NCBI GenBank assembly: GCA_028876035.1
Contig: JAGWTK010000246.1
Location: forward strand, 1-6,076
DNA from: Bacteroidota bacterium
Lineage (GTDB): Bacteria > Bacteroidota > Bacteroidia > Chitinophagales > Chitinophagaceae
Direction of reading: 5' to 3'
DNA length: 6,076 bases
This document shows, piece after piece, positions 5,647 to 6,076 of this stretch. Below the pieces are notes generated by a model. The model did no database searches, was not told the DNA's origin, and saw nothing but the letters and a program-made list of their open reading frames with translations. The translations under genes and the position numbers were made by a program. The first letter of the stretch is position 1. Every line of letters starts with the position of its first letter.

Positions 5647-5752
5647 CCGGGCATTAGCTGTCGGTCATTGCAGAAATACGACATTAAAGAAAAGAGTATG
5701 CGCAGACTCGCCGAAAACTGTACAGAGTAGGCAAACCATCAAACCACAATGT

Positions 5753-6076
5753 ATGGCAAAACAAGATTTCCAGGCAGTAAAAGATGCCATTGCTGCCGAA
5801 GGACAAAGCTGGCATGCTTCCCCAAGTTTTCTCGCCAACCTTACCGATGAAGACGGTCACAAATACCTCGGCTACACCCCCGGTGGCGACGAGCCCTCCC
5901 TCGAAGCGCGGGAACGAAAAGGCGTAGAAAATTATGGTGCTTATCTTTCAACGAGTCCCGCTATGGGCGCCTTCGCTGCGCCTGCACAAATCGACTGGCG
6001 GAACAAAGGAGGTCAAAATTTCGTATCACCTGTCAAGAACCAGGGTTCCTGTGGATCCTGCGTCGCATTTGGAGCG
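5753..6076 (+). CDS. Papain-family (C1A) cysteine peptidase, N-terminal part
   Basis: The frame is open for 108 codons and runs off the window. Residues 80-106, IDWRNKGG then VSPVKNQGSCGSCVAF, are the papain active-site entry. Gln98 is the oxyanion-hole residue and Cys103 the nucleophile. The usual Trp after it is Val104. The catalytic His and Asn lie beyond the window. Residues 1-79 include WHASPSFLANLTDEDGHKYLGYTPGG; a similar 'W-x-A ... LGYTP' lead is, from memory, found in bacterial C1 peptidases and may act as a propeptide. No signal peptide is visible from ATG 5753. This start is chosen because MAKQDFQAVKDAIAAEG begins sensible protein-like sequence. An in-frame ATG at 5609 would add 48 unconvincing residues and no signal sequence. 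No Shine-Dalgarno or close -7 box precedes it. Role unknown: it could degrade proteins or peptides inside the cell, or be exported by a non-Sec route. Confidence 0.85.
   Translation, partial: MAKQDFQAVKDAIAAEGQSWHASPSFLANLTDEDGHKYLGYTPGGDEPSLEARERKGVENYGAYLSTSPAMGAFAAPAQIDWRNKGGQNFVSPVKNQGSCGSCVAFGA

Larger units (their letters stand above)
5276..5752. other. 477-bp region without a recognisable gene
   Basis: No reading frame here gives a recognisable protein on either strand. It contains a candidate promoter (5317-5346), an inverted repeat (5452-5477), a small GC hairpin (5538-5551), a C/T-rich patch (5551-5569), ATTCCCGG repeated at 5544 and 5574, and a 13-bp palindrome (5634-5646). The peptidase frame stays open back to 5522, interrupted by one TGA (5519-5521), and is open again back to 5315. 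The conceptual translation is rich in Cys, Arg and Pro and does not resemble a protein family. It could be a long 5' leader, a small RNA locus or a decayed gene. Confidence 0.6.

Noticed and set aside
5333..5730. Two short open frames (5333-5521 and 5518-5730) as small genes
   Set aside because: Both depend on non-ATG starts. Their translations are rich in Arg, Cys and Pro with no recognisable pattern, and no ribosome-binding or leaderless promoter arrangement supports them.
6005..6013. Perfect Shine-Dalgarno-like AAAGGAGGT
   Set aside because: It lies inside the peptidase codons for Lys-Gly-Gly with no start codon at a usable distance, and genes in this window do not use Shine-Dalgarno sequences.

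Overview
The window looks like ordinary chromosome of a Bacteroidota member, probably near Chitinophagaceae. This is inferred from TAnnTTTG-type -7 promoter boxes next to start codons, the lack of Shine-Dalgarno sequences before the starts, a secreted beta-barrel-like protein whose signal peptide ends in a typical 'NAQ', and the gene families present. No rRNA, tRNA, CRISPR array, transposase or phage gene was seen.

Layout. The left edge (1-386, +) is the 3' part of a cupin metal-binding protein. It converges on a small outer-membrane beta-barrel-like protein (444-1034, -). A 230-bp gap with two short 7-bp-period tandem repeats separates that gene from a complete acetyl-CoA C-acetyltransferase (thiolase; 1265-2443, -). 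The thiolase diverges from a rightward series: a DUF1905/YdeI-like protein (2549-3031), a full-length Sua5-type threonylcarbamoyl-AMP synthase (3073-4029), a DinB-superfamily protein (4160-4663) and a HEAT-repeat-like protein (4718-5275). A 477-bp stretch with no convincing gene follows, and then the 5' part of a papain-family (C1A) cysteine peptidase (5753 to the window end).

How they work together. The genes do not form an obvious pathway. Sua5 makes the activated intermediate for tRNA t6A, thiolase handles acetoacetyl-CoA, and the others are accessory or poorly characterised. The most coherent signal is regulatory. Sua5, DinB-like and HEAT-like each have a -7-like box starting exactly 12 nt before the ATG, which suggests independent promoters and leaderless or nearly leaderless mRNAs rather than one operon.

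Less explained pieces are the 477-bp region before the peptidase, which has a candidate promoter, several small inverted repeats and few stops in the peptidase frame; a perfect 10-bp inverted repeat inside the DinB-like gene; and the heptad repeats next to the thiolase stop codon. I see no convincing new multi-gene system. The partial peptidase and its upstream region are the best place to look further.
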